A stretch of 57,079 bases of DNA from the NCBI GenBank assembly GCA_016218765.1, contig JACRCZ010000016.1, positions 1-57,079 on the forward strand, in the 5' to 3' direction. Shown here piece after piece: positions 24,578 to 33,405 of this stretch. Positions within the stretch are counted from its first letter, which is position 1. Every line of letters begins with the position of its first letter. This DNA comes from Deltaproteobacteria bacterium. Lineage in GTDB: Bacteria; Myxococcota_A; Polyangia; DRWM01; JAAZOP01. The notes under the pieces were generated by a model, which saw nothing but the letters and a program-made list of their open reading frames with translations, did not search any database and was not told the DNA's origin. Position numbers and translations under genes: made by a program.

Positions 24578-27500
24578 ATGCGCGCGAGGCCACGTCCGCC
24601 GATCCGTCTCCTGCTGCTGCTGCAGGCGGAGGAGCGCACGGGGCGGCTCTACTGGCGCCACGCCGCCGGCGAGCGCAGCCTGCTCCTGGCGTCGGGCCTG
24701 GTGGTCGGGGCCGAGGGCCAGCCGGAGAGTTTCCTCGAGTACCTCGCGCGCGCCTGCGGCATCCCGCCGGGGACGCTGGGGCGCATCGAGCGGCGGGTAC
24801 GGGATCTGTTCCTGCCGTTGGAGAGCGAGATCGCCCGCGCGACGGGGCTGGCGCCGGAGGAGATCGCGGCGGCGCGGCGCGATTTCACGCTCGCGCAGGT
24901 CGCCGAGCTCTGCCTGCAGGAGGAGGATCCGTCGGAGCTGCGGTTCGAGGACGAGGCGATCGTGCTGCCGGGGGCCGCCTGTCAGGTCCCCCCAGCCACG
25001 GCCCTGGCCGACCTCATGACCGATCGTCTCGTGCGCGAAGCCGCGCCCACCTTTCCGCCCGGCGCGCTGCGCCCCACGCGCCTCTTCCCCCGCCTGGCCG
25101 CGTTGCTCGAGCTGGCCTTCCCCTGGCGCGTGCCGCTCCCGCAGGCCGGCGGCGAGACCGCGGACGAGATCCTCGGACGCTCCGGCGCCGACCGCGCCGG
25201 GGCGCTGTACCTGCTGATCGCCGGCGGCCTCCTGGCCGAGGAAGCGGCCGGGCGCGAGGCACGCCGGCCGCCGGCCGCCCTGGCGGGCGTGGCGCTCCCG
25301 GCCGTCGGCGGGCCGTTGGCCATGCTCGAGGCGCTCGAGCAGCGGCTGGCCGCGGATCCGTTCAACCAGGAGGCGATCGAAGCGCTCGAACGCCTGGCCT
25401 CCGAGGAGGGCTGGCCCGAGCTGCTGGTCGAGATGCAGGAGCGCTTGATCGCGAAGGCGCCGCCGCCGCAGCGCGGATACTACTTCCTGCGCCTCGCGGC
25501 GCTGGCGGACATCGCCGCCCTGCCCGCCGAGCGGCACGCCGAGCTGGTCTCGCTGGGTCGGCGCTCCCTGCCGCGCGATTCGCGCCTCGCCTGCGCCAGC
25601 GCGTACGACGCGTTCCGGCGGGGCGACGACGAGGGCGCGCGGCTGATCCTGTCCGCGGCCGGCATCACCTGGCCGCCCACGGGACCCCGGGAGGCCGGGG
25701 ACGCGGGAGTGCGGAAGTCCTCGACCGAGCTGGTCGTGCGGCCGGAGCCGTCGGGGTTGACCCCGGCCATGCTCTCCCGCGCCGACCTTTCGCCCGCCCG
25801 CGCGACGGTGCCCGCCGCCGGGACGACCGAGCCGGGGGAGGGGAGCGCGGGCGAGCCGGCGGGAGAGGCCCGGGACCAGGCGCCGGGCGAGGTGCTGCCC
25901 GAAGCGCCGCGCGTGGTCCGGCCCGAGGACCAGGGCGGGACGCAGGCCGAAGCGCCGGGCGTGGCGCCGGACGGCGTGGCGGGCGAAATCCAGGCCGGGA
26001 CGCAGGCCGAAGCGGTGGCCGAACCGCAGTCGCAGGCGCCGCAGGATGCCGCCACGGCGCCGAGGACCGAGGCAGGCCCGGTCCTCGTGCCGGATGCGCC
26101 GCTGGACTCGCTGGGACCGCTGATGGCCGCCCTGCAGACGGGCGACGACGACACCTTGCAGACCTGGCTGCGCAACTCGCTGCCCGAGCTTCCGCGCGTC
26201 CGGCGCGCCTCGCAGGCGATCCTCGACGCGGCCAAGGGACCGGCGGCCACGCCCCGGGACCACGTCGCGCGCTTCGCCCGCGCCCTGGGCCGCGCCCTCG
26301 ACGAGCTGGGCGCGGCGCCCGGCGACGCGGAGCGCGCCAACCTCCGCGCCGACCTGTTCGTGCAGCTCGCCGACCTCTTCGCCTCGATCGACCCGGCCGC
26401 GGCGCTGGTCGCCGCCGCACGCGCGGTGACGGCCGCACCCGATCACGAACCCGCCGCCGAGCGTCTCGAGCGGCTGGCGATCGAACAGCGCGACGCGGAC
26501 ACCTACGCCAAGGGCTTCGCCGTCGTCGAGGAGCACCTGGAGGGCTCGCACAACAAGTGGGCCTTCGCCTACCGCCAGGGCCGGACCCTGGAAACCGAGT
26601 TCGCCCGCAGCGATCTGGCCCTCGACGCCTACCTGCGCGCGCTCGGCTACCAGCCCCGCACCGGCGCCGTGCTGGCGGCCATCGAGCGGCTGGCCAAGGC
26701 GGCGAACGACAACGGTCCCGTCATCCGGGCGTACAAGCAGCTCGCCGCCGCCTCCGACGGCGCGCAGCGCGCCTACTGGCGCACCCGCCTGGCCGAGCAC
26801 GGCGTGACGGCCGCGCTCGATGACTCGGATTCCGGCTGGAGCGATCTCCTCGACGAATCGGCCCCGGCCGGGCATCCCCTGCCCGCGGTCCCGCCGGCCG
26901 CGCCGACAGCCGCGGGAGCCGCGTCGACCGCGACCCGGACGGAAGCGGACGGCGAGCCGGCGCGCGGCATCGAGGAAGCGCTTCTGCGGGCCACACCGGC
27001 ATTCGGCATTCCGATCCTGCGCGAGAATCTCCCGCCGGAGGACGAAGGTGCGGCCTCCGCCCGGGAGGCGGGGACCGCCCAGGCGGCGGTTCCACTGCCC
27101 GCTCCCGCGGCTCCCCCCGAGGAAGCGGTCGCCGCCGAGCCGCCGCCCGCCCGCGTGGCCGCTCCCCCGCCCGCTCCCGCGGCTCCCCCCGAAAAAGCGG
27201 TCGCCGCCGAGCCGCCGCCCGCCGAGCCACCGGAGCCGGCCCGGGCGGGAACCGGCGACCAGGCGGCCGCCGAGGCCGCGCCTCCGGCGGAACCCCGGCG
27301 CGACGTCCTGAAGCTGCGGATCTCGGCGGTGCCCGAGACGGGACCGGAAGCGGGCGCGGCGAAGGCCGGCGGCGCGCCGGCCCCGGAGGTTCGGCACGAT
27401 GCACCCGCGCCGCCGGCGGCACCCGCCTCCGCTCCGTTCGTGATCCTGGAGCCGGAGTTCACGGCGGACGCCGCCCGGGCGAAGGACGACGACATCTTCA

Positions 27501-28837
27501 AGGACGTGAGCTGGCTCGACGACGACGTCGAGATGGTGATCGAGTACCCGCGATCGGACTCCGTGCCGCCTCCCGTCGCGGCGGCGACACCTGCGGCGAC
27601 CGGAACGACGACCACGACCACGACCGCGAGCGCGAACGAGGCCGCGACCACAAGTGCGAGTGAGCCCGCAGCCGCGACCGCGGGCCCGGACGAGCCCGCG
27701 ACCGCGACGACGGGCGCGAGCGCGCCCGCGACCGCCCCCGAAGCCGCCGCCAGGCCTGCGGTTGCGACGCGGCCTGCGGCGAAGACATTGCCCCTGATGG
27801 CGGGCGCGGCACGGGCGGTGTTCGTGGGGCCGGCGGAGCGGGAGCGGGGCGGCGTGGAGGTCGGGGAGACGCCGGAGGTGGCGGCGGCGCGGGCGCGGCT
27901 CCGGGACGACGTCACGGACCTGGACGCGATCCGGGTGTTGGCCGAGCACAGCCGTGGGGACGGTCTGGCGGTCCGGCGGTGGGTGGCGGAGTCGATCCTG
28001 TCGTTGTTCGACCCGGCGATCGTGCCGTCCCCGCCGGCTCAGCCGCCGGCGGCGCCGACGGAGATGGTGCTGAGCAAGTGCGGCCCGTGGGAGGCGCGGT
28101 TCATGCATCGCGCGATGGCCGTGGTGTGGGAGCACTGCGCGGCGACGTTCGCGGAGGAGCTGCCGCCGGCGATCCGGCCGGCGCACCAGATCAGCCCGCT
28201 GGGGCGCGATCACCTGGCGCGCGGCATCGCGGAGTGCTCCGACCGTCTGGCGTTCTTCCGGTTCCAGGTCTACCGCGGCCACGGAGGGCGGGAGGCGGAG
28301 GTGCTGCGGACGCGGCCGCCGTCGGTGGTCGTCGGCGCCGAGCTGGACCCGTCGCGTCCGGAGGATCTGACACGGCTGGCGGTGGGGGTGGCGCGGTGCG
28401 TTCCGGAGCACCTCCTGCCGTCAACGCTCGCGCCGGCGGAGCGCGAGGCGCTGCTGCAGGGTCTGCTGTGCGCGTTCGGCCCGCCGGGGTGCGTGCCGCG
28501 GATCGCGCCGCGGGCGGCGACGGTGGCGCAGGATCTCTGGCACTTCATCCCGCCGCGCGCGCAGGCCATGTTGCGCACGGAGCTGGCGGCGGCCGACGTC
28601 GCCGAGTCCGGGGCGTGGGTGACGGAGGTGCACGCACGCTGCCTGCTCCTGGGCGTGCGCGTGTCGCACGACCTGCGGACCGCCCTGCGTCTCGGACTGG
28701 CCGCCGACGCCGCCGTCCCGACCGACAAGCCGCTGTCGCTCGCGGAGCTGCGCGACGCGCTGCGCTGGTCGTCGATCACCCGCCGCCTGCTCCGCGCCGT
28801 CCTGTCCGAAGGCTTCCAGCAGGGCTTCTCGCGCTGA
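24578..28837 (+). CDS. Very large DUF4388-like / helical-repeat protein, function unknown
   Basis: 1419 residues, 10 bp after the zinc-ribbon/TPR gene. The N-terminal 150 residues (ERTGRLYWRHAAGERSLLLA, SGLVVGAEGQPESFLEYLAR) resemble DUF4388-type domains. The middle has TPR-like helical repeats (about 520-770: SDLALDAYLRALGYQPRTGA). A long Ala/Pro/Glu-rich low-complexity stretch (about 770-1100) includes a 24-residue duplication (PAPAAPPEEAVAAEPPPA). A C-terminal folded region of about 270 residues (from about 1150) contains PPSVVVGAELDPSRPEDLTR and SSITRRLLRAVLSEGFQQGF; I do not recognise it. No signal peptide or clear membrane span, so probably a cytoplasmic scaffold. The tight spacing to both neighbours suggests one operon ending with lpxC. 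Confidence 0.8.
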   Translation: MRARPRPPIRLLLLLQAEERTGRLYWRHAAGERSLLLASGLVVGAEGQPESFLEYLARACGIPPGTLGRIERRVRDLFLPLESEIARATGLAPEEIAAARRDFTLAQVAELCLQEEDPSELRFEDEAIVLPGAACQVPPATALADLMTDRLVREAAPTFPPGALRPTRLFPRLAALLELAFPWRVPLPQAGGETADEILGRSGADRAGALYLLIAGGLLAEEAAGREARRPPAALAGVALPAVGGPLAMLEALEQRLAADPFNQEAIEALERLASEEGWPELLVEMQERLIAKAPPPQRGYYFLRLAALADIAALPAERHAELVSLGRRSLPRDSRLACASAYDAFRRGDDEGARLILSAAGITWPPTGPREAGDAGVRKSSTELVVRPEPSGLTPAMLSRADLSPARATVPAAGTTEPGEGSAGEPAGEARDQAPGEVLPEAPRVVRPEDQGGTQAEAPGVAPDGVAGEIQAGTQAEAVAEPQSQAPQDAATAPRTEAGPVLVPDAPLDSLGPLMAALQTGDDDTLQTWLRNSLPELPRVRRASQAILDAAKGPAATPRDHVARFARALGRALDELGAAPGDAERANLRADLFVQLADLFASIDPAAALVAAARAVTAAPDHEPAAERLERLAIEQRDADTYAKGFAVVEEHLEGSHNKWAFAYRQGRTLETEFARSDLALDAYLRALGYQPRTGAVLAAIERLAKAANDNGPVIRAYKQLAAASDGAQRAYWRTRLAEHGVTAALDDSDSGWSDLLDESAPAGHPLPAVPPAAPTAAGAASTATRTEADGEPARGIEEALLRATPAFGIPILRENLPPEDEGAASAREAGTAQAAVPLPAPAAPPEEAVAAEPPPARVAAPPPAPAAPPEKAVAAEPPPAEPPEPARAGTGDQAAAEAAPPAEPRRDVLKLRISAVPETGPEAGAAKAGGAPAPEVRHDAPAPPAAPASAPFVILEPEFTADAARAKDDDIFKDVSWLDDDVEMVIEYPRSDSVPPPVAAATPAATGTTTTTTTASANEAATTSASEPAAATAGPDEPATATTGASAPATAPEAAARPAVATRPAAKTLPLMAGAARAVFVGPAERERGGVEVGETPEVAAARARLRDDVTDLDAIRVLAEHSRGDGLAVRRWVAESILSLFDPAIVPSPPAQPPAAPTEMVLSKCGPWEARFMHRAMAVVWEHCAATFAEELPPAIRPAHQISPLGRDHLARGIAECSDRLAFFRFQVYRGHGGREAEVLRTRPPSVVVGAELDPSRPEDLTRLAVGVARCVPEHLLPSTLAPAEREALLQGLLCAFGPPGCVPRIAPRAATVAQDLWHFIPPRAQAMLRTELAAADVAESGAWVTEVHARCLLLGVRVSHDLRTALRLGLAADAAVPTDKPLSLAELRDALRWSSITRRLLRAVLSEGFQQGFSR

Positions 28838-28843
28838 CCGCCC

Positions 28844-29806
28844 ATGACTCGTACGGCGCTGAGGCTGGTGCGCGAGTTCCGCCTCGAAGGCCGCGGCGTT
28901 CACGACGGCGAGCACGGCAGCGTGCGGGTCCGCCCGGGCCGGCGCGGGCAAGGGTGGCGGGCGGGACGCGGGCACGCGACCGTCGCCGTGCGTCCGGAGC
29001 TGGCGATCATCGGACGGCAGCGTTCGACGGCGATCCGTGTTCCCGGCGGAGCGGTGCGGACGGTCGAGCACCTGCTCGCCGCGCTGGCGGGATGCGGCGT
29101 GCGCGACGTCGTGCTGGAGTTCGAAGGGCCCGAGGTCCCGATCCTCGACGGATCCGCGCGGCCGTGGGTCGAAGCGATCCGGGAGAACGCGGAGGAGGAG
29201 GGGACGGAGTCCGGCCGGGCATCGCGCAAAGGACGCGCCCTTCGACCGGCTCGGGGCGCCTTCGGCGAAGAGCGCGCCCTTCGACCGGCTCAGGGCCCCT
29301 TCGGTGAAGGGCACAGAGGGGAAGGGGGCCGGCAGGAGGGGGTGGGGTTCCGGATGCGGTGCGAGGGGGCGACGTACCGGGTGGAGCCGGCGGAGCGGTT
29401 CTCGGCGGTGGTGGAGATCACGGGACCGTACCCGCGCCTCGGGGTCCAGCGCGCGGGTTGGGACGGCGAGCCCGGCTCGTTCGCGCGCGACGTGGCGCCG
29501 GCGCGGACGTTCGCGCTGCTGGAGGAGGTCGCCGCGTTGCGGGCGGCGGGGCTGGCGAAGGGCGGCGGGCTCGATTGCGCCGTGGTGCTCGGCCCGGACG
29601 GGCCGCTGGGGGGTCCGCTGCGCTTCCCGGACGAGCCGGTGCGGCACAAGCTGCTCGATCTGATCGGGGACGTGGCGCTCCTGGGGACTCTGCCGCCGGT
29701 ACGGATCGCGGCGCGGGCGCCGTTCCACGAGGCGAACAGGGTGCTGGCGACGGCGCTGGGAAGCCGGTCCGGCTACGGTCCGGTGTCGACGCAGAACAAG
29801 CGGTAG
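28844..29806 (+). CDS. lpxC: UDP-3-O-acyl-N-acetylglucosamine deacetylase with a repeat-derived insertion
   Basis: Zinc enzyme of lipid A synthesis; shows that a lipid A-containing outer membrane is likely. 320 residues. Zinc ligands His76 (TVEHLLAAL), His268 and Asp272 (VRHKLLDLIGD) are all present, as is a C-terminal His295 (FHEANRVLAT) at the position of the catalytic His. Between domains I and II, residues about 118-168 are foreign to the family. They include two copies of a 13-residue repeat, RALRPAxGxFGEx, encoded by a 39-bp tandem repeat at 29235-29312. The 3' end overlaps the convergent lipoprotein gene by 34 bp. It starts 6 bp after the 1419-residue protein's stop. Confidence 0.9.
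   Translation: MTRTALRLVREFRLEGRGVHDGEHGSVRVRPGRRGQGWRAGRGHATVAVRPELAIIGRQRSTAIRVPGGAVRTVEHLLAALAGCGVRDVVLEFEGPEVPILDGSARPWVEAIRENAEEEGTESGRASRKGRALRPARGAFGEERALRPAQGPFGEGHRGEGGRQEGVGFRMRCEGATYRVEPAERFSAVVEITGPYPRLGVQRAGWDGEPGSFARDVAPARTFALLEEVAALRAAGLAKGGGLDCAVVLGPDGPLGGPLRFPDEPVRHKLLDLIGDVALLGTLPPVRIAARAPFHEANRVLATALGSRSGYGPVSTQNKR
29222..29335 (+). repeat. 39-bp tandem repeat with near-palindromic core, inside lpxC
   Basis: Two copies of gcgcccttcgaccggctc plus rgggc begin at 29235 and 29274 (period 39 bp, 13 codons). Each is followed by a ccttcggygaag hairpin-like stretch. The core is a variant of cccttcgacaagctcaggg found at 41769. Just before them, tcgcgcaaaggacgcg (29223-29238) is the reverse of the ctttgcg-family repeat at 42412 and 52635. 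The whole block is read through in frame by lpxC. Confidence 0.85.
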
Positions 29807-30468
29807 TCGATGAAGTCGTCCTGGCCGGGGTGGCAGGGCAGATCCTCCACCGGCGGGCTGGTGTCGTTGCAGTCGATTCCGTCGGTGCCCGGGGGAACGT
29901 AGAGCAGGCAGCCGTCGCAGACGCGTACCGGGTAGTCGAACTCCTGCGTCAACACCTCGATGCCGGCCTGGGTCGTGCCGAAGAACTGGATGGTCACGGT
30001 CACGTCGAGCGTCTCGAGGGCGCATCGGTGAAGATCGGCCTCGATCAACTCTCCGATGGTGGGTGGGATGGCCCAGAGCCCGATCGTCGACGATCCGCCG
30101 GGGTCGATGTACACCGACAGCCGGGCTTCGAGGTCGGTGTAGGCGCTGGGGCAACGAGGATCGGGTTCGTAGTAGAGGTAGGCCCCCTCGACGAAGATGC
30201 CGTTGGACTCCGTGCGAGGCAGCCCCTGATCGGCGCGCGCGATCATGCCGTTCTCGACGAAGAGGTAGGTGACGTACGTGTGGGTGCGCGAGACGTCCAT
30301 CCAGCCCCCGGTGAGGCCCTGGGCGGTCTGCGCGGTGGGGATGGTGCACTCGGGCGGGTCGCCGAGGCGCTTGTTGTCGAGGATGAAGAAGGACTCCCAG
30401 TTCTCCTGGCAGCCGCTGCCCAGGGTGAGGAGGCCGAATGCCAGTCCGAGAGCGATGAAGGCTTTCAT
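29773..30468 (-). CDS. Lipoprotein downstream of pilQ, unknown function
   Basis: 231 residues from the ATG at 30468. The signal peptide has lipobox LGSGC (Cys20). The mature part is acidic and probably beta-rich (LEARLSVYIDPGG, LDVTVTIQFFGTT) with paired Cys residues (RVCDGC, DLPCHPG). It starts 23 bp after the pilQ stop on the same strand, so it is likely the last gene of the pil operon, perhaps an accessory of the secretin; that is inference from position only. Its 3' end overlaps lpxC (convergent) by 34 bp. Confidence 0.75.
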   Translation of the reverse strand: MKAFIALGLAFGLLTLGSGCQENWESFFILDNKRLGDPPECTIPTAQTAQGLTGGWMDVSRTHTYVTYLFVENGMIARADQGLPRTESNGIFVEGAYLYYEPDPRCPSAYTDLEARLSVYIDPGGSSTIGLWAIPPTIGELIEADLHRCALETLDVTVTIQFFGTTQAGIEVLTQEFDYPVRVCDGCLLYVPPGTDGIDCNDTSPPVEDLPCHPGQDDFIDYRLFCVDTGP

Positions 30469-30491
30469 GGCGTGTGGCTCCTTTCCGTCCC

Positions 30492-32600
30492 TCAGAGTCC
30501 GATGCTCTCCGCCCGGTTCATGATCCGCGGCGTGATGAAGATCAGGAGCTCCGTGCGCCGGTCGGTGTCGCGACGCGCCTTGAACAGCCAGCCCAGGACG
30601 GGGATGTCGCCCAGGAGCGGGATCTGGTTGTAGTTGAGGCCCGTGTTCCGGGTGTAGATGCCGCCGATGACCGCGGTGTGCCCGTCCATGATCAACAGCT
30701 CGGTCTCCGCCTCGCGCTTCAGGATCGTCGGGTCGCCTCGCGCACCGGTCTGCGCGAAGTCGGGCTCGTCGCGCGTCAACTTGAGCTTCATCAGCACCCC
30801 GCCGTCCGCCGTGACGTGCGGCGTGACGGTCAGGTTCAGTTTAGCCTCCTGGAAGGCGGTTTGCACGCCCTGCGCGCTGATCTGGCTGTAGGGAATCAAC
30901 GTACCCTGCTCGATGTGCGCCTCGCGGTTGTCCAGCGTGAGAATGCGCGGCGAGGAGATGATGCGCAGGGAGCCGGTGTCCTCGAGCGCGGAGAGACGGA
31001 TGTTGAGGTTGGCGTTGTTGCCCACGGAGCCGAGGGTGAGGCCGAGCGCGCCGCCGGCCCCGGTGCCGACGGTGGCCGGGAGGTTGACCGCGAAGTTGGG
31101 GTTGGTCTGCGCCCCACGCAGGGAGCTGAGACCCATGAGGGGGGTCTGCTGGTCCGTGGCGCCGCCCGCCAGGCCGATGCTGCTGGGCCAGGTGAGGCCG
31201 GTGGGGTTGCCGGTCGCCGAGGAGGAGAGGAAGTCGCCGCCCCACTGGATGCCGATGTGCCGCGCGTACGTGCTCGTCGCCTCGACGATGCGCGCCTCGA
31301 TCAGCACCTGCGGCGTCTGCGTGTCCAGGCTGCGGATCAGCTCTTCGACCTGCGCCACCACCTCGCGCTCGTCGGTGACGATGATCACGTTCGTGCGGGC
31401 ATCGATCGAGGCGCTGCCGCGATCGGACAGCAGCTCCTCGGCGCGCGGCGACAGCTCGCTCGCCGTCGCGTAGCTCACGGGGATGAGCCGGGTCTCCAGC
31501 GGCGGCGGCACGTAGAGCGACTCGCGCCGCTCCAGCAGCGCCTGCAGCTCGGCGTCGAGCGTCTCCTGTTTGGCGACGCGGATCACGTGGCCGCGCCGGA
31601 CCATCGCCAGCGCGTTGGCGCGCAACACGACGTCCAGCGCCTCGTCCCAGGGAACGTCGCGCAGCCGCAACGTCACCATCCCGGTCACGTCGTTGTCGAT
31701 GACGATGTTCACGCCCGCCGCCTCGGCCAGGAAGCGCAGGAAGTCCCGGATGTCCAGCTCGCGCACGTCGAGATCCTGGATGCGACGGCCGGTGTAGCGG
31801 ATGCGGCGCTCCTGACCCTGGTCGTCCAGGTCGAGCGTCGCCACCTGGGGCGCGGCGCGCGAGTCGGGCGACTGGATGATCACCGTCTCGGCCGACATCC
31901 CGACCCGCGGCGGCTCCGACACCGACTCCGCGGCCTCGCCCTCCGCACCGTCCGCCGGACCCGCACCGCTCACGTCGATCACGATCCGGTCCCCGACGTC
32001 CCGCGCCACCACGCGGGCGTCCGGCCGCGCGTCGATCGCGATGCGCACCGTGCCGTCGTTGCGGTACGAGTGGATCCGCTCCACCAGACCGCCGAACGAC
32101 GCGACGTCGAGCGTCCGGACGAGCGACTCCGGGATGATCACGCCCGGCAGGTCGAGGATCCACCGCCCGGGAGTCAACGCCTCCAGCCGGTACGAGGCAT
32201 GGCGCGTCAGGTCGACGACCACCTGCTGCTCGACACCCTCGCCGCGGAAGCGGATGTCCTCGAGCTGCGCCGGCGTCCCCTGCTCGGGCGCCTGCGACGG
32301 CGCCGCGGACGCAGGCTGCGGAGCCGGCGCGGCAACGACCGGCGCGGAAGGCGTCGCCTCCGTGTCGGCCTGCGTCGGAACGCGCCCGCCCGCCCGCCAC
32401 TCCTCGGCCCGCTGCTGCCGCAGCTCCTCCTGCGTCAACCGATGCGGCACGGACGACGCATCGGCCGCGGGACCCTCCAACTCGCCCTCGGCCTGGCTCG
32501 CCGCACCCGGCGCCCATGCGACGGCAACCATCACCGCCATCGCGCAGGACCACACCGGCGACCCCTGCCTAACCCACCAACGCCCGCTGTGCTTGCCCAT
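30492..32600 (-). CDS. pilQ: Type IV pilus secretin PilQ
   Basis: Outer-membrane secretin through which type IV pili extend. 702 residues from the ATG at 32600, with a strong AAAGGAG ribosome binding site. Signal peptide (about 1-35); AMIN-type peptidoglycan-binding region (about 105-200: VEQQVVVDLTRHASYRLE); STN/N0 domain (LDVRELDIRDFLRFLAEAAG, about 280-350); N1 domain (SARTNVIIV-like DARTNVIIVTDE); and the secretin core ending in IPLLGDIPVLGWLFKARR and TELLIFITPRIM, the secretin signature. It is the fifth gene of pilMNOPQ. A candidate promoter lies in the short pilP-pilQ gap, so it may also be expressed on its own. Confidence 0.95.
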   Translation of the reverse strand: MGKHSGRWWVRQGSPVWSCAMAVMVAVAWAPGAASQAEGELEGPAADASSVPHRLTQEELRQQRAEEWRAGGRVPTQADTEATPSAPVVAAPAPQPASAAPSQAPEQGTPAQLEDIRFRGEGVEQQVVVDLTRHASYRLEALTPGRWILDLPGVIIPESLVRTLDVASFGGLVERIHSYRNDGTVRIAIDARPDARVVARDVGDRIVIDVSGAGPADGAEGEAAESVSEPPRVGMSAETVIIQSPDSRAAPQVATLDLDDQGQERRIRYTGRRIQDLDVRELDIRDFLRFLAEAAGVNIVIDNDVTGMVTLRLRDVPWDEALDVVLRANALAMVRRGHVIRVAKQETLDAELQALLERRESLYVPPPLETRLIPVSYATASELSPRAEELLSDRGSASIDARTNVIIVTDEREVVAQVEELIRSLDTQTPQVLIEARIVEATSTYARHIGIQWGGDFLSSSATGNPTGLTWPSSIGLAGGATDQQTPLMGLSSLRGAQTNPNFAVNLPATVGTGAGGALGLTLGSVGNNANLNIRLSALEDTGSLRIISSPRILTLDNREAHIEQGTLIPYSQISAQGVQTAFQEAKLNLTVTPHVTADGGVLMKLKLTRDEPDFAQTGARGDPTILKREAETELLIMDGHTAVIGGIYTRNTGLNYNQIPLLGDIPVLGWLFKARRDTDRRTELLIFITPRIMNRAESIGL

Positions 32601-32621
32601 GCATCAGCTCCTTTCGCTTAC

Positions 32622-32651
32622 ATCATACCACGGCATCGCACAGTGTGGCAA
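32622..32651 (-). promoter_or_regulatory. Candidate sigma-70-type promoter for pilQ
   Basis: On the minus strand TTGCCA (32651-32646), an 18-bp spacer and TATGAT (32627-32622) lie just upstream of the pilQ start at 32600, in the 67-bp pilP-pilQ gap. The gap is unusually AT-rich for this genome. The match is close to the sigma-70 consensus, but expression data are lacking. Confidence 0.45.
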
Positions 32652-32667
32652 GAAAACCTACCTTCTA

Positions 32668-33405
32668 CTACCGGAGAGAGAAAAGATGCTCGAAACGGGT
32701 GACTTCGTCGTCGCTGTACAGCCGGAGCGCGGGACGGACGCCGGTGTCGCCTTCCTGGCCGCTGGCGTTGGAAAGCTCGAACGAGACGCCGCCCTCTTCG
32801 ATCTCGTACACGCGCCAGTGGACGTCGGGCTGGTTCTGCGCGGGCCGCGTGGCCCGTCCGACGTACTCGCCCTGGGTGACGTAGGCGTGCATCGCGTCGG
32901 GGCCGAGGAGGTACGCGCGGGGCTTCTCGCCGGCCATGGCGAGGATCATGTGGCACTCGAGGTCGCCGATGTCGATGTCGGGGAAGGCGATCTCGTCGGG
33001 GGTCGGGAGGGGCACGATGGGGAGGGGCTCCGTGCTCGTGGCGACGGTGGGCTCGACCTTCGGCGCCTCGAACGCGGCGAACGGGTCGCGGTGCTCGGGG
33101 GCGTCGATGAAGTCGTCGGGGACGAGCGGGAGGTGGGTCACTCCGACCGGTGCGGCGGTCGTGCCGCTTCCGGCGGCGATGGTGACCGCGGCGGTGGGGG
33201 CGTTGCCGGTGGCCTCGTCGACGGCCTTCTCGGTGGCGAGGGCGGCGGAGCCCGGCGTGGCCGTGGGCAGCGGGGCCGACGGCGGGGGCGGACTGTTGGC
33301 CGAGTCGTCGCCGCAGGCGAGGAGGAAGGCGGCGGCGGCGAGCCAGGCCGGGTGTCGTGCGAGCCCCGAGCGGGGCAGTCCGCTACTTGGAAGTGGCTTG
33401 CTCAC
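32668..33405 (-). CDS. pilP: Type IV pilus assembly lipoprotein PilP
   Basis: Inner-membrane lipoprotein linking PilNO to PilQ. 245 residues. N-terminal signal with lipobox FLLAC (Cys31), then a flexible Pro/Ala/Thr-rich linker (about 38-95), the conserved HRDPFAAFEAPK segment, and a compact beta domain (LILAMAGEKPRAYLLGPDAM-like, then GEYVGR and RVYEIEEGGVSFEL). It overlaps pilO by 23 bp, so translation is probably coupled. Order M-N-O-P-Q is the classic one. Confidence 0.92.
   Translation of the reverse strand: MSKPLPSSGLPRSGLARHPAWLAAAAFLLACGDDSANSPPPPSAPLPTATPGSAALATEKAVDEATGNAPTAAVTIAAGSGTTAAPVGVTHLPLVPDDFIDAPEHRDPFAAFEAPKVEPTVATSTEPLPIVPLPTPDEIAFPDIDIGDLECHMILAMAGEKPRAYLLGPDAMHAYVTQGEYVGRATRPAQNQPDVHWRVYEIEEGGVSFELSNASGQEGDTGVRPALRLYSDDEVTRFEHLFSLR

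Noticed and set aside
29773..29806. Truncating lpxC to avoid the overlap with the convergent lipoprotein
   Set aside because: Both stop codons are clear, and a 34-bp 3' overlap is common in dense genomes.
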